Assembly: GCA_963651465.1 (NCBI GenBank)
Contig: CAVJPS010000008.1
Span: forward strand, 1 to 64,000
DNA from: SUG2458 sp963651465
GTDB taxonomy: Bacteria > Bacillota_I > Bacilli_A > RFN20 > CAG-826
Length of the DNA: 64,000 nucleotides
Direction: 5' to 3'
A program made the translations under genes and the position numbers. Under the pieces are notes generated by a model. It was not told the DNA's origin and did not search any database. It was given only the letters and a program-made list of their open reading frames with translations. The first letter of the stretch is position 1. Each line of letters opens with the position of its first letter. Below, piece by piece: positions 18,912 through 27,757 of this stretch.

Positions 18912-18941
18912 AATGAGTGAAGAAATTCACTCATTTTTTTT
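18912..18941 (+). terminator. Terminator after tkt
   Basis: A 10-bp stem, AATGAGTGAA with TTCACTCATT, a GAAA tetraloop and a T run. Confidence 0.9.
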
Positions 18942-19116
18942 ATATTTTTAAACTAAAACTAAAAATTCGAATGTCTAATTTAACATACAAAGGTAAAAAA
19001 TTATGTTTTTTTCATTTTTGTAAGATTTATTTTACAAAAAAATTCAAAAAATTCATTTTTAGACATTGTATAATAAAGAAATATAATATAAAATGAAATT
19101 AGAGGAGTTGATAGTT

Positions 19117-19458
19117 ATGGCAGATTATGTATTTGTGGAAAATTATAGTAAGATTGGAAAGATGGGAATATCTCATGTGGTTTTCGATCAAATAGCCGCT
19201 ATTGCTACAACAAGAGTTAAAGATGCGATTATTGTTGTTGATGATAAGAAATTAAAACTCTTTAAACTCCGTAACCCTGTTTCTTGTGTAATTAGAAACG
19301 GAGTTGTTAATGTTAATGTTGAAATGCTTGTTAACCAAAGAGCAAATGTTAATAACGCATGTTTAAAGATTCAAGAAGAGGTCAGTAACGCTATAAGTGG
19401 AATGACTGAAATCGTACCTTTTAATGTAAATGTAAAGGTTGTTGGAGTATATGCATAG
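19117..19458 (+). CDS. Asp23/Gls24 family envelope stress protein
   Basis: The 113-residue protein resembles the Asp23/Gls24 (YloU/YqhY) family: short, beta-rich, with alternating Val and Asn runs such as RNGVVNVNVEMLVNQRANV. Members are small cytosolic or membrane-associated proteins linked to envelope homeostasis or acetyl-CoA carboxylase control. In B. subtilis yqhY sits just before nusB, matching this position. Start ATG 19117 follows AGAGGAG. Which paralogue it is cannot be decided. Confidence 0.8.
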   Translation: MADYVFVENYSKIGKMGISHVVFDQIAAIATTRVKDAIIVVDDKKLKLFKLRNPVSCVIRNGVVNVNVEMLVNQRANVNNACLKIQEEVSNAISGMTEIVPFNVNVKVVGVYA

Positions 19459-19485
19459 AAGTTCCTTGAAAAAAAGGAACTTTTC
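19459..19485 (+). terminator. Terminator after the Asp23-like gene
   Basis: AAGTTCCTT and AAGGAACTT arms, A-rich loop, then T run. The stem starts right after the stop codon. Confidence 0.85.
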
Positions 19486-19553
19486 TTTTAATTTTTTGCT
19501 TTAATTTGTATAATAAAAATGCTATATTATTAAAGGTCAAAGGAGTGAACTAT

Positions 19554-19964
19554 ATGGAATTTTCACGTAACGAAGAACAAGAATTAGCTATGACAATCAT
19601 ATACGATGCTCTAGTCATGGAGAATTTAAATCTTAAAACAGGTTATGACATTAAAGAAATAATTGAAGATGTATGCGACACTCCATACGAAGAAGTTAGT
19701 TTATTTGTTAAAGAAATAGTTATTAAAGCATTAAATCATAAAGAAGAAATTATTAGTCAAATTGAACCAAATTTAAAGAATTGGAAATTTTCACGTTTAA
19801 ATCTAATTACTCAATCAATTTTCTTATTAAGTGTTGCTCATTATCAATTTGTAAAAGATATTGAAAAACCAATCGTTATTAATGTTGCTGTATCTTTAGC
19901 TAAAAAATACGTTGTTGAAGACGATTATAAATTTATTAATGCTGTTTTAGATAAGGTATTATAA
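19554..19964 (+). CDS. nusB: Transcription antitermination factor NusB
   Basis: The 136-residue all-helical protein matches NusB by its family pattern: an early SRNEEQELAM helix, then RLNLITQSIFLLSVAHYQF and the C-terminal INVAVSLAKKYVVEDDYKFINAVLDKV. NusB pairs with NusE (S10) on boxA RNA to promote rRNA antitermination. ATG 19554 is chosen because CAAAGGAGTG lies just upstream. The gene is one base from xseA, so the two are coupled. Confidence 0.93.
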   Translation: MEFSRNEEQELAMTIIYDALVMENLNLKTGYDIKEIIEDVCDTPYEEVSLFVKEIVIKALNHKEEIISQIEPNLKNWKFSRLNLITQSIFLLSVAHYQFVKDIEKPIVINVAVSLAKKYVVEDDYKFINAVLDKVL

Positions 19965-19965
19965 G

Positions 19966-21126
19966 ATGAATTTTGAAAACAAATATGTTTTCTCTGTTAC
20001 AGCAATTAATAATTACATTAAAGAAATAATTGAAAACGATAATAAATTAAAAGTTGTATATATCAAAGGTGAAGTTAGTAACGCTAAAATATATAGCAAT
20101 GGAAATATGTATTTTACTTTAAAAGATGAAAACTCGGCAATTAGTGCCGTGATTTTTTCTAATTATCTTAATAAGATAGCTTCTTTACCAAAAGATGGGG
20201 ATGAAATAATTGTTGTTGGTTCATTAACTGTTTATGGTGGTAGAGGAACTTATCAAGTAAGAGTATATGAATTATATTTTGATGGTTCAGGACAATTATA
20301 TATTGAATTAGAAAAACTTAAGAAAAAATTAATGGCAGAAGGTTTATTTGATTCTTCTCGTAAAAAAGAATTAAACCTTTTTCCTAAAAATATTGGTATT
20401 GTAACATCATATCCATCAGCAGCTTGTGAAGATTTAATTAAAAATATATATAATCGTTATCCTTTAGTAAATGTATATGTATTTCCTACCTTAGTACAAG
20501 GAAATAACGCTTCTAGTGAAATAATTAAGGCATTAGATGTTGCTTATACTTATCCTTTAGATACTTTAATTATTGCTCGTGGAGGAGGATCAATTGAAGA
20601 TTTATGGTGTTTTAATGATGAAATGTTAATACGAAAGTTAGCAACTTCACCAATTCCTACTATTTCTGCAATTGGACACGAAATTGATTTTACATTATGT
20701 GACTTTGTTTGTGATAAAAGAGCAAGTACTCCTACAGGAGCTGCTGTAATGGCTACTATTAATAAAGATGATATTTTATTAAAGCTAGACGATTATAGTC
20801 GTATATTACAAAACAATTTAAATAATAAAATAACTCGTTTAAAACATGAATTAGAAGTTATTAAAGTAAATCCTTTCTTTAAAAATCAATTAGGATATAT
20901 TGATTTAAAAAGACAAGAATTACAACATATTAAAGAAAAATTAAAAGTATTATCACCACTTAATATATTATCTCGTGGTTATAGTGTTACTCTTGACGAA
21001 AATGGTAATGTTATTAAATCTCTTGACGATATTAAAGAAGGTCAAGTAATGAAAACAATGCTAAATAATGGTACAATAAAATCACAAGTTATTGCTAAGG
21101 AGAAAAATAATGGAAGAGAAAAATAG
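19966..21126 (+). CDS. xseA: Exonuclease VII large subunit
   Basis: The 386-residue protein has the N-terminal OB-fold (FSVTAINNYIKEIIENDNKL, then VYIKGEVSNAK), the catalytic core around GIVTSYPSAACED, ARGGGSIEDLWCFNDE and SAIGHEIDFTLCDFVCDKRASTPTGAA, and a C-terminal beta barrel (SPLNILSRGYSV). Exonuclease VII digests single-stranded DNA from either end. It is shorter than the usual 440 or so residues, mainly in the coiled-coil region (about 265-320). Its start follows the nusB stop by one base, and its end overlaps xseB. Confidence 0.95.
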   Translation: MNFENKYVFSVTAINNYIKEIIENDNKLKVVYIKGEVSNAKIYSNGNMYFTLKDENSAISAVIFSNYLNKIASLPKDGDEIIVVGSLTVYGGRGTYQVRVYELYFDGSGQLYIELEKLKKKLMAEGLFDSSRKKELNLFPKNIGIVTSYPSAACEDLIKNIYNRYPLVNVYVFPTLVQGNNASSEIIKALDVAYTYPLDTLIIARGGGSIEDLWCFNDEMLIRKLATSPIPTISAIGHEIDFTLCDFVCDKRASTPTGAAVMATINKDDILLKLDDYSRILQNNLNNKITRLKHELEVIKVNPFFKNQLGYIDLKRQELQHIKEKLKVLSPLNILSRGYSVTLDENGNVIKSLDDIKEGQVMKTMLNNGTIKSQVIAKEKNNGREK

Positions 21127-21301
21127 TTTTGAATCAAAATTACAACGTTTAAATGAAATTGTAAAGGCAGTTGAAAATAATACTTTATCTCTTGATGAAA
21201 GTCTTCCTTTATTTGAAGAAGGAACTAATCTTATCAAAGAACTTGAAGAAATGTTAAACAACGCAGAACAAAAAATTGCAACTATAGTTGAAAAGAAGTA
21301 G
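21110..21301 (+). CDS. xseB: Exonuclease VII small subunit
   Basis: The 63-residue helical protein has the XseB pattern FESKLQRLNEIVKAVENNTLSLDESLPLFEEG. Several copies surround one XseA to make exonuclease VII. The ATG at 21110 lies inside the end of xseA (17-base overlap), with AAGGAG at 21097-21102 as its ribosome binding site. The in-frame codon at 21092 has no such site and is not the start. Confidence 0.95.
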   Translation: MEEKNSFESKLQRLNEIVKAVENNTLSLDESLPLFEEGTNLIKELEEMLNNAEQKIATIVEKK

Positions 21302-21306
21302 ATATT

Positions 21307-23139
21307 ATGGAAGAAACAAAAGAAGAAAAAATTAATATCGATTCCTTTAAAAAAGAAAATTATATTAAAGAAATCGATGAAAAAATGCTACCTGAAGTAG
21401 CATCTTCTTTGCGTCGAGAAATAATAGATAAAGTTGCAACTTATGGTGGTCACCTTTCTAGTAACTTAGGCGTTGTTGAATTAACTATGGCAATACATAG
21501 ATACTTTAACTTGCCTAAGGACAAACTTATATTTGATGTTGGTCATCAATGCTACGCTCATAAAATATTAACTGGCCGTAGCTTAGATCATTTAAGATGC
21601 AAAGACGGGGTAGCTGGATTTCAAAAAATAAGTGAATCTGTTTTTGATCCCTATGAAGGTGGACACGCTTCAACTTCAATAAGTGCTGCTTATGGTATGG
21701 CCGTTGCTCGTGATTTAGATAATCAAAATTATAATATTATATGTGTAATTGGTGATTCTTCATTAGCATCCGGTTTAGCTTTTGAAGCTTTAAATCAAAT
21801 TGGAACTAATGACCATAAAGTAATTATTATTGTAAACGATAATGAAATGGCTATTTCTCGTCCAGTTGGTTCTTTAAGCCGTTTCTTAACTTCTAAGAAA
21901 ACAATTAATAAGACAAAACAAAATGAAAACGAAGATTATAATGCTTGGTATAAGAAATATGATTACGATCATCCATGGCGTTTATCTTTATTTGGAAAGA
22001 ATAATATATTTAAAGATTTAGGATTTAACTATTTAGGGCCCGTTTCAGGCTATGATTTCAAAGCAATGGAAAAGATATTTGACAAAGCTAAAAAGTCGCT
22101 TAAATCGACTGTAATCCACGTTAAAACTAAAAAAGGAAAAGGATACGACTTTGCTGAACATGATTTAGAAGGAAATTGGCACGGAGTTGAACCTTTTGAT
22201 ATTAAAACTGGTAAGACAAAATACTTTGTAAGAGGCAAAACTTGGAGTACTATTATGGGACAAGTTTTATGGAATAATATGGCAAGTAATGAACAAATTG
22301 TTGCAATTACACCTGCTATGAATGTTGGTTGTGGTTTACAAGAAGTATTTGCTTCTTTTCCAAATCGTTGTTTTGATGTTGGTATTGCAGAGCAACACGC
22401 TGCTGTTATGACAACAGGACTTGCTTTAAATGGTAAACATCCTGTTTTAATAGGTTATGCATCATTTATGCAACGTGGATTAGATGCAATTAATCATGAT
22501 TTATGTCGTTTAAATGTTAATTCTACTATTTTATTAGATAGAAGTGGATTAGTGGGAAAAGACGGCGAAACTCATCAAGGAATATATGATGAAGCTTATC
22601 TTATTTCAACACCAAATATTACAGTCACTATGCCATCTACTCCAAGCGAAGCAAATGCATTATTTAATTTGTCACTAGAAGGAAGAGGAGTATTTGTAAT
22701 TCGTTATCCAAAAGATGAAATATTCCCAGACTTTAATATAGATAAAAAAGAACTTATATATGGTAAATGGGAAGTATTAAATGAAGATAATAATGATAAA
22801 AAGTGTCTTATTTCATTAGGACCTTCATTAGTAACACTAGCTAAAAAGATAAAAGAACAAAAAATTGATATTACTTTAATTAATGCATTATTCTTAAAGC
22901 CATTAGATACTAATATGTTAAAAACATTATTGAAGTACGAAACTATTTATTTATATAATCCCTACAGTACTGCATTTGGATTTATTAATGAAGTATTAGC
23001 ATTTTTAAGTGTTAATGAATATAAAGGAAAAGTATTCGTAAAATGTTTACCAGATACATTTATTGAACACGCAACTATTGAAGAACAATTACAAGAATTT
23101 AATTTAACAACAGATGATGTTCTTAAATGGATAAAATAA
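21307..23139 (+). CDS. dxs: 1-deoxy-D-xylulose-5-phosphate synthase
   Basis: The 610-residue thiamine-diphosphate enzyme condenses pyruvate and glyceraldehyde 3-phosphate, the first step of the MEP isoprenoid pathway. Signs are GGHLSSNLGVVELTMAIH, DVGHQCYAHKILTGR, the TPP region GDSSLASGLAFEALN (Ser where many have Gly in GDG), GIAEQHA and a transketolase C-terminal domain. It follows xseB by 5 bases. In many Firmicutes ispA lies between xseB and dxs; it is absent here. Confidence 0.94.
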   Translation: MEETKEEKINIDSFKKENYIKEIDEKMLPEVASSLRREIIDKVATYGGHLSSNLGVVELTMAIHRYFNLPKDKLIFDVGHQCYAHKILTGRSLDHLRCKDGVAGFQKISESVFDPYEGGHASTSISAAYGMAVARDLDNQNYNIICVIGDSSLASGLAFEALNQIGTNDHKVIIIVNDNEMAISRPVGSLSRFLTSKKTINKTKQNENEDYNAWYKKYDYDHPWRLSLFGKNNIFKDLGFNYLGPVSGYDFKAMEKIFDKAKKSLKSTVIHVKTKKGKGYDFAEHDLEGNWHGVEPFDIKTGKTKYFVRGKTWSTIMGQVLWNNMASNEQIVAITPAMNVGCGLQEVFASFPNRCFDVGIAEQHAAVMTTGLALNGKHPVLIGYASFMQRGLDAINHDLCRLNVNSTILLDRSGLVGKDGETHQGIYDEAYLISTPNITVTMPSTPSEANALFNLSLEGRGVFVIRYPKDEIFPDFNIDKKELIYGKWEVLNEDNNDKKCLISLGPSLVTLAKKIKEQKIDITLINALFLKPLDTNMLKTLLKYETIYLYNPYSTAFGFINEVLAFLSVNEYKGKVFVKCLPDTFIEHATIEEQLQEFNLTTDDVLKWIK

Positions 23140-23225
23140 AAATAAACTACATATGTTTGGTGGTACTAAATTAACTACTAATTAATCAAGCATTGTATCG
23201 AATATGTATATTGAAAGAGGTTATT

Positions 23226-23768
23226 ATGAATAAACGTCATATTATTCTTATTGGAGGAGATTTAGCTGCTGGTAAATCTACTTTCTCACATTTTTTACAA
23301 GAACGTTATAACATTACTTTAATAAACAAAGATAGATTAAAAGAAATATGTGGTGACACTATTCTTGCTAAAAATAGAGAAGAAAACAAATTATTATCTA
23401 TTGTATCTTTTGATATGATTAAATATATTATTAATTCAACTCCATTTGATATTATAATTGAATCTAATTTTAAGGATTACGAAATGGAAGAATTAAAAGT
23501 ATTATTAAAAGATCAAAATGTATTATCGTTAGTTTTAACTGGTAATAATGAATTGCTTCATAAACGCTTTATAAAAAGATTAGACGATAATAGACATTAC
23601 GTGCATAAATCTCAAGATTTTAGTAACATTAGTGACTTTATTCTTTGCCTAGAAGATTTACGTAAAGTGCAGTATATTGGTAAAGTAATTAAAGTTAATA
23701 TTGACAATTGCTACCCAAGTGAAAATAAAGATTTAATTATAAAAATTGATGAATTTATGAAGAAATAG
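23226..23768 (+). CDS. P-loop kinase of the AAA_33/zeta-like type
   Basis: The 180-residue protein opens with strand-loop IILIGGDLAAGKST, a Walker A motif, followed by NKDRLKE and IIESNF, features of small ATP-dependent kinases that act on nucleosides, sugars or other small molecules. The substrate is not apparent. ATG 23226 follows AAGAGGTT. It is a lone gene between dxs and dinB, with a terminator overlapping its end. No antitoxin-like partner is adjacent, so a zeta-toxin role is unlikely. Confidence 0.65.
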   Translation: MNKRHIILIGGDLAAGKSTFSHFLQERYNITLINKDRLKEICGDTILAKNREENKLLSIVSFDMIKYIINSTPFDIIIESNFKDYEMEELKVLLKDQNVLSLVLTGNNELLHKRFIKRLDDNRHYVHKSQDFSNISDFILCLEDLRKVQYIGKVIKVNIDNCYPSENKDLIIKIDEFMKK

Positions 23769-23792
23769 CAAAAAAATGCTATTTCTTTTTGT
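23762..23792 (+). terminator. Terminator overlapping the P-loop kinase end
   Basis: GAAATAGC and GCTATTTC arms (23762-23769, 23778-23785) followed by T5. The left arm contains the stop codon. Confidence 0.8.
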
Positions 23793-23863
23793 TTCTTTTT
23801 AATAAATATGGTTTTAATTTTATATTCAATATATAATTTTTTATGTAAACCAAGGAGTATATT

Positions 23864-25045
23864 ATGCCAAAAATAATAGTACATATTGATTTAAATAGTT
23901 TTTTTGCAACTGTAGAAGAAATAATGGATCCAACTTGTGCTGGTAAACCTTTAGCAGTTGGAGGTAATAGTCGTCGTGGTATTATTAGTACAGCTAACTA
24001 TGAAGCTCGTAAATATGGAGTACATAGTGCAATGCCAACTTATATGGCTAAAAGATTATGTCCTGGACTTATAATTAAAGAAGGACAATATGAACTATAC
24101 GAAACTATGTCACGCGAATTTTTTCAATTTGTACGTTCTTATACTAAAATAATAGAGGTTGCCTCAATTGATGAATGCTATTGCGACTTTACTGAAACAT
24201 TAAAAGGTGTTAAAGACGTTCCTCAATATTTTAAAAATATGCAATATGATTTATATAAAAAGACAAAATTAAAATGTTCAATTGGCATTTCTACAAATAA
24301 ATTTTTAGCTAAAATGGCCTCTGATTATAAAAAACCAATGGGCATTACTATTATTAGAAAAAGAGATATTAAAGATATACTTTATCCAATTAAAATAGAA
24401 GATATGTATGGAATTGGAAAAGCTACCGCTCCTAGATTAAAGAAATTAAATATTAATACTATTGGAGATTTAGCAGTTTCAGATGATCCTGACGTTAAAA
24501 AAGTTTTAGGTAGTTTTTATAATACTGCAATTGGATGGTGCCATGGTGAAGGTGACGATAATATAATTATGGAACCACCAGAACGTAAATCACTAGGACA
24601 TGCAAGAACGTTAGACGAGGATATTAACGATTATGAGGAACTTAAGCAGTACTTAAGTAAATTAACCAAGCAAGTTACAAACGAGTGCCAGGAAGCCCGA
24701 AAAAAGGGGAATACGGTACAATTACAGCTTAAAGACTCTAATTTTAAAGTAATTAGTAGATCTTTAGCTCTTGGTGGATACTATAACGATTATAAAACGA
24801 TATATGCGGCAGCTTTAAGACTATTTGATAAAAACTTTGATGGTTCATTTATTAGACTTATAGGTGTTACTTTACAAAATCTAGAAGATGAACGTGAAAT
24901 AAATGTTCAAATGACCTTTTTTAATTACGGACAATACGAAGATGAAAATAGAACAAAGTTATTAATCAATGAATTTAATAGAACTATAAAAGGAAATGTC
25001 TTTATGCGTGCATCAGATGTAAAAAAAGACAAAAAAGATGATTAG
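23864..25045 (+). CDS. dinB: DNA polymerase IV (Y family)
   Basis: The 393-residue translesion polymerase has the first catalytic Asp in HIDLNSFFATVE (about residue 8), the palm motif SIDECYCDF (about 104-112), the HhH segment and a C-terminal little finger. It copies past lesions with low fidelity. No canonical C-terminal clamp-binding QLxLF motif is obvious. AAGGAG precedes the ATG. The leader contains TTATGTAAACC (23841-23851), resembling an XerD arm. Its stop lies within the first unit of a phased repeat array. Confidence 0.95.
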   Translation: MPKIIVHIDLNSFFATVEEIMDPTCAGKPLAVGGNSRRGIISTANYEARKYGVHSAMPTYMAKRLCPGLIIKEGQYELYETMSREFFQFVRSYTKIIEVASIDECYCDFTETLKGVKDVPQYFKNMQYDLYKKTKLKCSIGISTNKFLAKMASDYKKPMGITIIRKRDIKDILYPIKIEDMYGIGKATAPRLKKLNINTIGDLAVSDDPDVKKVLGSFYNTAIGWCHGEGDDNIIMEPPERKSLGHARTLDEDINDYEELKQYLSKLTKQVTNECQEARKKGNTVQLQLKDSNFKVISRSLALGGYYNDYKTIYAAALRLFDKNFDGSFIRLIGVTLQNLEDEREINVQMTFFNYGQYEDENRTKLLINEFNRTIKGNVFMRASDVKKDKKDD

Positions 25046-25070
25046 TAGATAATTAGTAAATATTTAGTAG
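25041..25070 (+). repeat. Phased repeat array A: three WTTAGTAR units, 11-bp period
   Basis: Units ATTAGTAG (25041), ATTAGTAA (25052) and TTTAGTAG (25063) start exactly 11 bp apart with 3-bp spacers. A weaker fourth unit GTGAGTAA falls in register at 25074, overlapping the xerD ribosome binding site. The array spans the end of dinB and the start region of xerD. Its structure is shared with arrays B (27613) and C (36468). Confidence 0.8.
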
Positions 25071-25082
25071 GAAGTGAGTAAA

Positions 25083-25973
25083 ATGAAATTTCAAGATGGA
25101 TATGATCGTTTTCGTCAATATATATTAGTAGAAAAAGGTTTAAGTACTACTACAATGGAAAATTACGATGAAGATATTCGTTTATTCCATGCATTTATAA
25201 AAAAGAAATTAGTCAAGGATAGTCTTGATTCACTTAAACCAAATTATTTAAATGATTTTATTCGTGATCAAAGTATTAAAGGTATGAATCCGAGTACAAT
25301 AGGAAGAAGAATATCATCAATTCGATCATTTTATTTATTTTTGCAACAAGAGGGTATTATTAATATAAAAATACCAGAAGTACAAGCTCCTAAAAAAGCT
25401 CAACATTTACCAACGGTTTTAACAGCAGAAGAAGTTGAATTATTGTTAAATCAACCTGATTTAAATAAAATAACCGGAATACGAGATAAAGCAATGCTAG
25501 AAACAATGTATGCTTCCGGATTAAGAGTATCGGAATTATTAGAGTTAAATAAGAGTAGTATAGACTTAGAAAATCAATTGATAAGAGTAGTCGGAAAAGG
25601 AAATAAAGAACGCATTGTTCCATTAGGAGATTACGCTACAGAATATTTAATTAAGTATTTTAACGAGGTTAGAAGTAAAAATATCGGACGTAATACTAAG
25701 TATGTTTTTTTAGGACAAAATGGCAAGCCTTTATCACGCCAATATTTTTTTAAAATGATTAAAGGATACGCTCAAAGTGCTGGCATAAATAAAGATATTT
25801 CACCTCATTCACTTAGACATAGTTTTGCAACTCATTTACTTGAAAACGGAGCTGATTTAAGACTTGTTCAAGAAATGCTAGGCCATTCAAATATTGCTAC
25901 AACTCAAATCTACACACACGTTTCTAGTGAACGAATTTTATCAGCATATGATTTGTATAGTAAACGAAAATAA
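25083..25973 (+). CDS. xerD: Tyrosine recombinase XerD (chromosome dimer resolution)
   Basis: The 296-residue tyrosine recombinase has an N-terminal SAM-like core-binding domain (about 5-92) and a catalytic domain with R148, K172, H242, R245, H268 and nucleophile Y277, all in expected contexts (SGLRVSEL, HSLRHSFATHLL, LGHSNI, IYTHV). It resolves chromosome dimers at dif; a dif site lies about 1.8 kb downstream at 27758. Length and order fit XerD, although a XerC-like role cannot be excluded without a second paralogue. ATG 25083 follows AGGAAGTGAG. Array A precedes it. Confidence 0.92.
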   Translation: MKFQDGYDRFRQYILVEKGLSTTTMENYDEDIRLFHAFIKKKLVKDSLDSLKPNYLNDFIRDQSIKGMNPSTIGRRISSIRSFYLFLQQEGIINIKIPEVQAPKKAQHLPTVLTAEEVELLLNQPDLNKITGIRDKAMLETMYASGLRVSELLELNKSSIDLENQLIRVVGKGNKERIVPLGDYATEYLIKYFNEVRSKNIGRNTKYVFLGQNGKPLSRQYFFKMIKGYAQSAGINKDISPHSLRHSFATHLLENGADLRLVQEMLGHSNIATTQIYTHVSSERILSAYDLYSKRK

Positions 25974-26010
25974 TATATAATAATCTAGGTTGGAAAAGAG
26001 GAGTTATATT

Positions 26011-27213
26011 ATGAAAAAATTTAAACGTATATTTGTTATTGTTATGGACTCAGCTGGTATTGGTGCTATGAAAGATGCTCCTAAATTTGGCGATTCACTT
26101 ACATGCAACACATTCGTTAATGTTTCAGAAAGATGTAATGGCCTAAAGATTCCTAATATGGAAGCTATGGGTATTGCAGATTTAGGTGACGTTAAAGGAA
26201 CAATGAAAGTTAATCACCCACATGCTTATGCATTAACATTAACAGAAGCAAGTAATGGTAAAGATACTATGACAGGTCACTGGGAAATGATGGGTATCTA
26301 TACTGAAAAAGCATTCAAAACATTTACAGACACTGGTTTCCCAAAAGAATTAATTAAAGAATTAGAAGAGAAGACAGGTTACCACGTAATTGGTAATTAC
26401 GCTTCGTCAGGAACAGAAATTTTAAAACAACTTGGTGAAGAACAAATAAAAACTGGTGATTTAATTGTCTATACTTCAAGTGACTCAGTTTTACAAATTT
26501 GCCGTCATGAAGATATGCCTGGTGGCGTTGAAGAATTATATAGATGCTGTGAAATTGCACGTGAAATCTGTATGAAGCCTGAATGGTTATTAGGCCGTAT
26601 CATTGCACGCCCTTACATTGGTACAAATAAAGATGATTTCAAACGTACAGCTAACCGTCACGATTTAGCATTATCTCCAACTGGAACAACAGCAATGGAT
26701 GTTTTAAAAGACAATGGCTTAGATGTTGTCTGTGTTGGTAAAATTGCAGATATCTTTAATAACTGTGGTGTTACTGAAAAAATTAAAACAGTTTCAAATG
26801 TCGACGGTATGGAAAAAACAATTAATATTGCTAAAAACAACGATTTCACAGGATTATGTTTTGTTAACTTAGTTGAATTCGATAGTGAATACGGTCATAG
26901 AAGAAATCCAATTGGATACGGAAAAGCTTTTGAAACATTTGACGAACAATTAGCAACACTTGTTGAAAACCTAAACGAAGATGATTTATTAATGATTACT
27001 GCTGACCATGGTAACGATCCAACTCAACCTGGCACAGATCATACAAGAGAACAAGTCCCATTACTATGCTTCTCTAAATCATATGTTAATGGTAAGAAAA
27101 TTGATACACGTCCTACTTTTGCAAGTATTGGTGCAACAATCTTAAAGAACTTTGAATTACCAAAAGCTGCAAATTGCATCGGCGATCCTATTGATGAATT
27201 GCTTAACGATTAA
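26011..27213 (+). CDS. deoB: Phosphopentomutase
   Basis: The 400-residue alkaline-phosphatase-superfamily enzyme interconverts (deoxy)ribose 1- and 5-phosphate. The first metal-binding motif IVMDSAGIGAMKDA, the phosphorylated Thr region GKDTMTGHWEMMG and the later TADHGNDPT and DHTREQVPLL are present. ATG 26011 follows AAGAGGAG. It is the last rightward gene before the terminus gap. With apt and tkt it fits nucleoside salvage. Confidence 0.96.
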   Translation: MKKFKRIFVIVMDSAGIGAMKDAPKFGDSLTCNTFVNVSERCNGLKIPNMEAMGIADLGDVKGTMKVNHPHAYALTLTEASNGKDTMTGHWEMMGIYTEKAFKTFTDTGFPKELIKELEEKTGYHVIGNYASSGTEILKQLGEEQIKTGDLIVYTSSDSVLQICRHEDMPGGVEELYRCCEIAREICMKPEWLLGRIIARPYIGTNKDDFKRTANRHDLALSPTGTTAMDVLKDNGLDVVCVGKIADIFNNCGVTEKIKTVSNVDGMEKTINIAKNNDFTGLCFVNLVEFDSEYGHRRNPIGYGKAFETFDEQLATLVENLNEDDLLMITADHGNDPTQPGTDHTREQVPLLCFSKSYVNGKKIDTRPTFASIGATILKNFELPKAANCIGDPIDELLND

Positions 27214-27223
27214 TTAAAATTAC

Positions 27224-27260
27224 AAACATCCTAGTAAATTGCTAGGATGTTTTATTTTTT
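27224..27260 (+). terminator. Terminator after deoB
   Basis: AACATCCTAG and CTAGGATGTT arms (10 bp) with a long T-rich tract. Confidence 0.9.
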
Positions 27261-27278
27261 TATGACTATTCGTTTTTA

Positions 27279-27470
27279 TTAAAAAATATAAAAATTAGGC
27301 TTTCTTCTAGATTGCAACGAGAATTAATAAAACGTATAAACGGTAAGGTCGATTCAAAATAAAATATTAATAGAATAGAACATTTTTTTAATAGATTTAT
27401 AAATGATATTAAACTCAAAGAATACTATTAAGAGAATACTAAAAATAAGGGTAATTTTTTCTCGAAATTA
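27279..27470 (+). pseudogene. Possible decayed coding remnant
   Basis: One frame reads peptide-like stretches (for example RLSSRLQRELIKRINGK and NINRIEHFFNRFINDIK) interrupted by TAA at 27360-27362 and later stops. No start, ribosome binding site or recognised family was found. In such AT-rich sequence this may be chance. Confidence 0.2.
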
Positions 27471-27506
27471 TTAGATTTGTAAATAGATTATGTAAACCAA
27501 ATCTAA
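27471..27506. repeat. Inverted repeat with XerD-arm-like core
   Basis: TTAGATTTG (27471-27479) and CAAATCTAA (27498-27506) form a perfect 9-bp inverted repeat. Its interior holds TTATGTAAACC (27488-27498), which differs from the XerD arm of the nearby dif by one base. A hairpin or a secondary XerD binding site are both possible. Confidence 0.45.
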
Positions 27507-27612
27507 AAAATACGATAAAATCGTTATTTTTATGATTATGTATATTTTTTCATATTTTCATTTCTGTTACATTGATTACTATAAAATAAAAGAAAACTAC
27601 TAAAAGTACGCA

Positions 27613-27642
27613 ATTAGTAGTTTATTAGTAGATTATTAGTAG
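27613..27642 (+). repeat. Phased repeat array B: three ATTAGTAG units, 11-bp period
   Basis: ATTAGTAG occurs at 27613, 27624 and 27635, exactly 11 bp apart. A weaker unit AAAAGTAC is in register at 27602, and an inverted CTACTAAA lies at 27597. The array is about 115 bp from dif and 20 bp from the DnaA-box-like TGTGGATAA. Confidence 0.85.
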
Positions 27643-27757
27643 ATTTCAATATAACCTAAATTGTGGATAACTATTAGGTATATAGCTTTTTGTCAGTGTA
27701 TAATTTTAATATCAGTTTATAAAATATTTACGATATATTCGTTAGTTTTTTATTTTT

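Noticed and set aside
23226..23768. Zeta-type toxin of a toxin-antitoxin pair
   Set aside because: No antitoxin gene is adjacent and the gene is a single terminated unit; a small-molecule kinase is more likely.
27597..27670. Replication origin at the gap between deoB and nadD (DnaA box plus TAG repeats)
   Set aside because: Genes converge on this point, dif lies within it, only one DnaA-box-like nonamer is present, and no dnaA, dnaN or rpmH neighbours exist. Terminus is the better reading.
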